Assembly (NCBI RefSeq): GCF_954871325.1
Contig: NC_088775.1
Coordinates: 42,013,561-42,077,560 of the forward strand
DNA: 64,000 nucleotides
Origin: Gordionus sp. m RMFG-2023
Lineage: Eukaryota > Nematomorpha > Gordioida > Chordodea > Parachordodidae
Direction of reading: 5' to 3'
Below the pieces are notes generated by a model. The model ran no database searches. It was not told the DNA's origin and was given only the letters and a program-made list of their open reading frames with translations. Below, piece by piece: positions 59,040 to 64,000 of the stretch. How positions within the stretch are numbered: position 1 is the first letter of the stretch; each line of letters begins with the position of its first letter. A program made the translations under genes and the position numbers.

Positions 59040-60600
59040 TACATATTATTAAAATTGACTTTCACATATAAAATTAATTTAATTATAATCATTATTTTAT
59101 GCGTTTATTCTTAATATCCCTTAGTATAAATTAAGATTTAGGACATTTATAAATTTTCTGTCAAAACCTAAACCTCGTTAGAAAACTTAGCCTTTAGAAG
59201 CAAGCGTCCTCAACATATTAACAAAATGTCTGGTTGGATAGAATTTTAAGAAATAAAAGAGAATAAAGATAAAACAATTTTTTTATCTTTTTTCGGTTCC
59301 AATTCTGAACTTGAAATATATAAAATGCAGTGTACTTAATATAGCGCATTATTCTATAGATATTTTTTTAGTATCGATAACTTTAGCGCGTTACCTTTTT
59401 TTAAAAAAAGACCTATAGCGGTAGCTCGTTACTAAAAAAATTGGCACAAATTATTACAATTTAATAATTCTAAATCATAATCTTTATCTAATTTATTTTG
59501 AAAATTAAATTATGCATTAAAAATATATTTTTCAAAAAAAAATTTAAATGTCGGCAGTAACGATGGAATTTTTGCTTCATATGCTGGCCTATCCTATTAT
59601 CTTATTTAATCACGTTGTATTTCCCTCCTTTTTTAAATTTTTGCTTATACATATTGAATCGTAAAATATTTTCATTCCATATCTATCCTAAATTATTTTC
59701 ATGCCAAGGTAAATTTTTTATTAATAATTGTTTTTTAAAATTTATTATAATTCATTGTTTTGATATTTATTCTTCAATATAAAACAAGATTAGTTATACT
59801 AATACACTCAAACATAAAAAAAAATATAGGGCATTGAAATAGTTAATTTTGACATATCACATAAAGCATTAATATGCTCCAAACATCATTTTTTTCCCCA
59901 TATTTGAAAATATATTTCATTTTTTTTCTAATATATTGCAAGATTCCTTCAAAAGTCAGGACAATCTGATAATTTTTGTTGTACTTCTATAAGTTTCATT
60001 AATAATTTTATATATGAAACTACTCCTTGTAATGGATGTTTTTGAGTTTTTTATATTATGTGAATTAATTGATATAATGTTAGAAGTATGTAAGCCTTCT
60101 TAAAATTGTATTATTTTTTGTCATTCAATACATCATATCTAACCTACCTTTAGTAATATTATAAAATGTTATCATTTCAGGCTTGCTTGAATCATTTTTA
60201 TTATTGTGAAAAATTGATAGCATATGGCATCCTTTGTTTTCTTTGATATGATAATAATGTTATTTTTTCATATTCAGCTCAAAAGTGTGAAAAATGATAT
60301 TACATTTTAAATAATTTTATTATATTTACTTTCAGATAAAAATAATTTGAAAAATGAGATAATTATTAAAAAAATTACATAATAACTCTGTTGGGGTCTC
60401 ACAAACCCCTATCAGTTATAAATTGCTTATATCTTTAAGCTACTCAACTAAAATATATGAAATTTGGAATATGGATTCTAAGATATATTTGATGAAGCTA
60501 CTGAAGATTTCAGATCATAATAATAAACCTTTTTTATTTAATATCAATCCTAGCAAGCCTTGGTTTTCATATACCCCACTGGAATATTGAAGAGTTAGGC
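59040..60600. other. AT-rich non-coding DNA
   Basis: No gene recognised on either strand. A small patch at 59330-59445 has several gcgc/gcg words but no clear structure. Confidence 0.5.
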
Positions 60601-60612
60601 ATTACTTGCTTG

Positions 60613-60896
60613 TAGTGTTAAATGGCTGAGCCAAGCCGGCTTAGCCGAAAACTCAGCCGGTTTTTGAGCCAAAAATTCGGCTCAGGCTCAAGCCGGCTCA
60701 TTGAGCCGATAGCTCAAGCCGATTCAAGGCTAATCCGGCTAGCCGTTTAACAACGCTAACAAATAAATAAATTTCGAATCAATAGTCGGCTTGAGCTAAG
60801 TCATAAGCCCACTCGAGCTAAATTTGACTCAAAAAGCCGGCTCAAGTCAATTTTAGACTCAAAAACTAGATAAGTTTTCAGCCGTTTACCAATACT
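60613..60896. mobile_element. MITE-like repeat with GCCGGCT motif and TAGTGTT end
   Basis: It begins tagtgttaaatggctgagcc and is filled with repeats of agccggct, a palindrome, and gctcaagccg. An inverted end ggctagccgtttaacaacgc-ta lies at about 60737-60759, and a second, diverged end gccgtttaccaatacta at about 60880-60896. The terminus (TAG..GTT..AAA) resembles those of the elements at 11510, 12113 and 28535. No matching target duplication was found. Confidence 0.6.
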
Positions 60897-61034
60897 AATC
60901 TTAAATAAATTTCGGCTTGAGCCAAAATGAAGATCATAACAATTAAAAAAGGTCTACGACACTTATTTCATCGGTATAGCAAACTTTTGTTTTTTTCTAC
61001 CGAAGTATAAATATGATACTGCACGAAGTATATT

Positions 61035-61430
61035 AAAGATCTGCAAGGGTCCGAACGGGCTTCGGGCTTATATTTAAAAAAAAATCAGGTTCGGGCTGGG
61101 ACAGGCCTAATATTTTTTTAAAAAATTCGGGCCTGGTGGTGCTCAGGCCTGATAAATTTTTTTATCTAAATTTTTCAATTTTATGTTGAATTTTTTATGC
61201 AAAATAAAATATTTGTTTTTATTTATAGAAACTAGACGCCATATAACATATATATCGTTTATTTAGAATTATTTATAAAAACTAATTTCTATATTTATAA
61301 TAAATAGGGCCAAGCCAGTAAATTTTTTCATAAATAATTTCGGGTTCGTGCCGGGTCGGCAAAATTTTATTAAATAAATTTCGGGCCAGGCCGGGTTTCA
61401 AAAATAAGGCCCGATGCAGATCACTAAACT
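61035..61430. mobile_element. Non-autonomous TIR element with GGGCT motifs
   Basis: The left end gatctgcaagggtccgaacg followed by ggcttcgggctt, and the right end ...aaggcccgatgcagatc, are inverted at gatctgca and nearby GGGC words. Subterminal words ttcgggc, ggcctg and gggccagg recur at both ends with AT-rich sequence between. It encodes no protein. The target duplication is unclear. Confidence 0.55.
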
Positions 61431-61439
61431 ATATTGTAA

Positions 61440-62221
61440 TTCCTGATGATATTAAATGTTTATTTAGACAAAACTCATTCACAAGTTTAATATTACATAA
61501 GTATTCATTTAAAAAAATGTTATATTTATTTAAAAAAAAAAAAATAACATAAAAAAATAATATACCACCCGAGACGAGAGTGGCAGCATCCGGAAATTTT
61601 AAATCATTAATTGTATTTGTTTGAAATTTACTTTTTACAAAGTTAGATTTTTTATATTTTTTTATTATTAAATTTTTTATAATTATTATTTAATATTATT
61701 ATAAAATAAAATCCATGCTTTTTTAGTTTATGTAAAAAAGAGTAAATAAATTCAAATAATTTATTTTTTAAAAAAAGTAGGAGAAAAGTAGTTAGAGTTA
61801 CATAATTTTGTTAAAATTTGTAATCTTAAACGAGATACATAGTCTTTTGTTAATTTAAACAATTTTGATTTCATAAATTTGAATCTGCATATTATTTTAT
61901 TAAATCAACTAGCAATTCAATTTAATTTAGGTTTATGACAATATGCTAATTGGCTCAGCATCCGATTAGTGAATTTAATTTTTTCTTAAATTTTGAGGAA
62001 TATAAATTTTAGTTTTTGTCGCTAGATTAAAAGGTTTAATTTTTCCTTGTTCAATGGTTTCTTTATTTTAATGATGGCTCATTTATTTCTATTTAATTCC
62101 TAATATAATTAATTTTTATTATTTTTGGTTAATTTGTAAAACTTTGACACTGCAGAATCCAGATTATTTTTTTCGTTTAAATATAAGACAAAATATTACT
62201 ATAAATTAATGATGTTACTGG
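61440..62221. other. AT-rich non-coding DNA
   Basis: No gene, exon or repeat is recognised. Confidence 0.5.
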
Positions 62222-63872
62222 CCTAATTTTAAAACAGGCCTGAAAGTTTTTTAAAATTTATCCTATCCGGAACGAGTTTTTTAATTTGTTCCGAAAAGTT
62301 CGACCAGATATATAAATAATTTTTCCCCCCAGCCCGATTATATATAAATTTAAAATTTTTTTATTGGGAAAAAAAAATTTTTAAATTTAAAAATATTAGT
62401 GCTTTGTTTCTTGAAATATTTTTACAATATAGATCTCAATTTGACACAACTTAATGATAATAAGCCAAGCTCGGCCCATTTTTTTAAAAATATATCCTAT
62501 CCGGAATGAGTTTTTTAATTTGTTTCGAAAAGTCCGACCCAATATATAAATAATTTTTCCGCCCAGCCCGATTTTATATAAATTTAAAATTTTTTTATTG
62601 GGAAAAAATTTTTTAAATTTAAAAATATTAGCAGGGATGTGAACCCTTCGACAAAAAAAAAGGGTCCGGGTTCGGGTCCGGTAATAAATTTAAAAAGGAC
62701 CCGGGTCCGGGTTCAGAGGAAACATAAAAATAATGACTCAAAATAAGACTTTTTTTCATTCATTTTTTTATTATACAACACTATTTTGTAAATATTGTTG
62801 CTCTCTTATTTTCGTATTTTCTAATACTTCATTTGAAAAAGAACTTGTTAATCTCCCTAACTCTAATCGAAATCTTAACCATATGCCATAAAAATCCGAT
62901 AAACATAATTGTTCAGCTTGCACTCTTAATGTTGTTATTTTTAAAGGAACCAGCACACTAGCAAGCTCTTTTACTTGATTCCAATCATCTTCTGACAAAA
63001 TGATTTCACATGCTCCTATGATAAAATCATTACAGAAATCTTTCAAACTTAATAATCGCTCTAGCATCATATACATAGAGGACCAATGTGTTGTGCAATC
63101 TAAAATTGCCATTTACCTTTTCATGGATTTTAATATTCTAACAATTGTGGGAGTTCTTAAATATTTTACAACATCCCTTGCTTTATCAATTGTAGTTTTA
63201 AAGTGACTATTTTTTATGGAGATTCCACGAAAAAAATTAATAAAATTATAAGAATTTATAAAAATTTTATATTATTTTTTTAAAAATTAATAAAATTATA
63301 AAAATTTTATATTATTTTTTAAAAATTATATTTTTACATTAATTTTAAGTTAAAAATTTTTAACACCCTGAACCCTTGGACCCTCTACTTTTTAAAAGGG
63401 TCCGGGTCCGGGTTCACATCCCTGAATATTAGTGCTTTGTTTCTTGAAATATTTTTACAATATAGATCTCAATTTGACACAACTTAATGATAATAAGCCA
63501 AGCTCGGCCCATTTTTTTAAAAATATATCCTATCCGGAATGAGTTTTTTAATTTGTTTCCAAAAGTCCGACCCAATATACCGCCCAGTCCGATTTTATAT
63601 AAATTTAAATTTTTTTATTGGAAAAAAAAATTTTTTAAATTGAAAAATATTAGTGCTTTGTTTCTTGAAATATTTTTAGAATATAGACCTTAATTTGACA
63701 CAACTTAATGATAATAAGCCAAGCTCGGCCCATTTTTTTTTAAAATATATCCTATCCGGAATGAGTTTTTTTCATTTGTTTCCAAAAGTCCGACCCAATA
63801 TATAAATATTTTTCCGCCCAGCCCGATTTTATATAAATTTAAAATTTTTTTATTGGAAAAAAATATTTTTTA
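62222..63872 (+). repeat. Tandem repeat, ~220-232 bp unit, about four copies, split by a hAT
   Basis: Each unit has tcctatccggaatgagtttt, gtccgacccaatatataaat, cgcccagcccgatttta, and then aaaaatattagtgctttgtt with cttgaaatatttttacaata. The octamer aatattag recurs at 62392, 62624, 63425 and 63646, giving unit lengths of 232 and 221. The hAT at 62632-63424 sits inside. The words aacaggcctga (about 62234) and agacaggccta (about 63873) mark the two edges. Confidence 0.85.
62632..63424 (-). mobile_element. Internally shortened hAT element, 793 bp
   Basis: The ends are cagggatgtgaaccctt and ...gggttcacatccctg, an inverted repeat of CAGGGATGTGAACCC. Both sides carry the octamer aatattag (62624-62631 and 63425-63432), a perfect 8-bp target duplication. 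Subterminal gggtccgggttcggg words occur at both ends. The interior keeps a 113-residue minus-strand frame (63112-62771) with WSSMYMMLERLLSLKDFC and WNQVKELASVLVPLK, recognisable as the middle of a hAT transposase. The DDE-region flanks and hATC are lost, so it would need a transposase supplied elsewhere. Confidence 0.92.
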
Positions 63873-64000
63873 GACAGGCCTAAAATAACATAAAAAAGTT
63901 TAATATAAATATTTTTAAAAATTATTTAGAAAAAACCACCTCTTTAAATATACAAAAAAAATAGATAATTTTACAAAGATGATTAAAAAAACATAAAAGA

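Overview
The window is AT-rich, intron-bearing eukaryotic DNA from an invertebrate animal that I cannot place more precisely. The case for an animal is one intact six-exon gene for an HPDL-type protein (4-hydroxyphenylpyruvate dioxygenase-like), together with hAT, Helitron, LINE and Ty3/gypsy remains. I saw no operons, ribosome binding sites, rRNA, tRNA or CRISPR. Nearly everything apart from HPDL is transposon-derived or AT-rich filler.

Layout. 1-6.3 kb: AT-rich flank with two terminal-inverted-repeat (TIR) elements and an unusual CpG-bearing TTCGC minisatellite (4838-5325). 6.3-10.2 kb: HPDL, whose exons join in one continuous frame to 532 codons. 10.4-12.9 kb: orphan exon-like pieces (possibly an MFS transporter, weak), two small foldback MITEs and a poly-C/poly-G repeat family. 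13.6-20.5 kb: decayed hAT elements, a MITE, tandem repeats and a Ty3/gypsy fossil. 20.9-22.7 kb: further Ty3/gypsy fossil parts. 22.7-28.4 kb: a hAT (hAT-1) split by a second, better preserved BED-finger hAT of 3430 bp.

28535-40481 is the outstanding structure. It is an 11.9-kb element with matching termini (TAGTGTTGTTAAT...) and a perfect 8-bp target duplication (ttaaaaag). It is a giant inverted repeat. Each arm carries, from the outside in, a TCGACTAA minisatellite, a ~118-bp satellite array and a ~1.45-kb segment containing a LINE reverse-transcriptase fragment. The satellite is about 8 copies long in the left arm and about 51 in the right.

40.5-55.7 kb: dispersed poly-G/poly-C hairpin repeats, then a second member of the hAT-1 family (hAT-2, 43.6-52.3 kb). 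hAT-2 is interrupted by a 4004-bp Helitron (46544-50547) whose ends can be set to the base (TC...CTAG between A and T). Both hAT-2 and the Helitron contain tandemly amplified small exons near their 5' ends. 55748-58086: another hAT with a perfect 8-bp target duplication. 58-64 kb: AT-rich DNA, tandem repeats, MITEs, and a 793-bp internally shortened hAT (62632-63424) inserted in a tandem repeat.

The host contribution seen here is HPDL alone. The rest is a layered record of hAT activity: hAT in hAT, Helitron in hAT, and hAT in tandem repeat. Non-autonomous relatives share short TAGTRTTGTTAA-like or CAG... ends. All coordinates and reading frames were worked out by eye; no alignment or database search was run.
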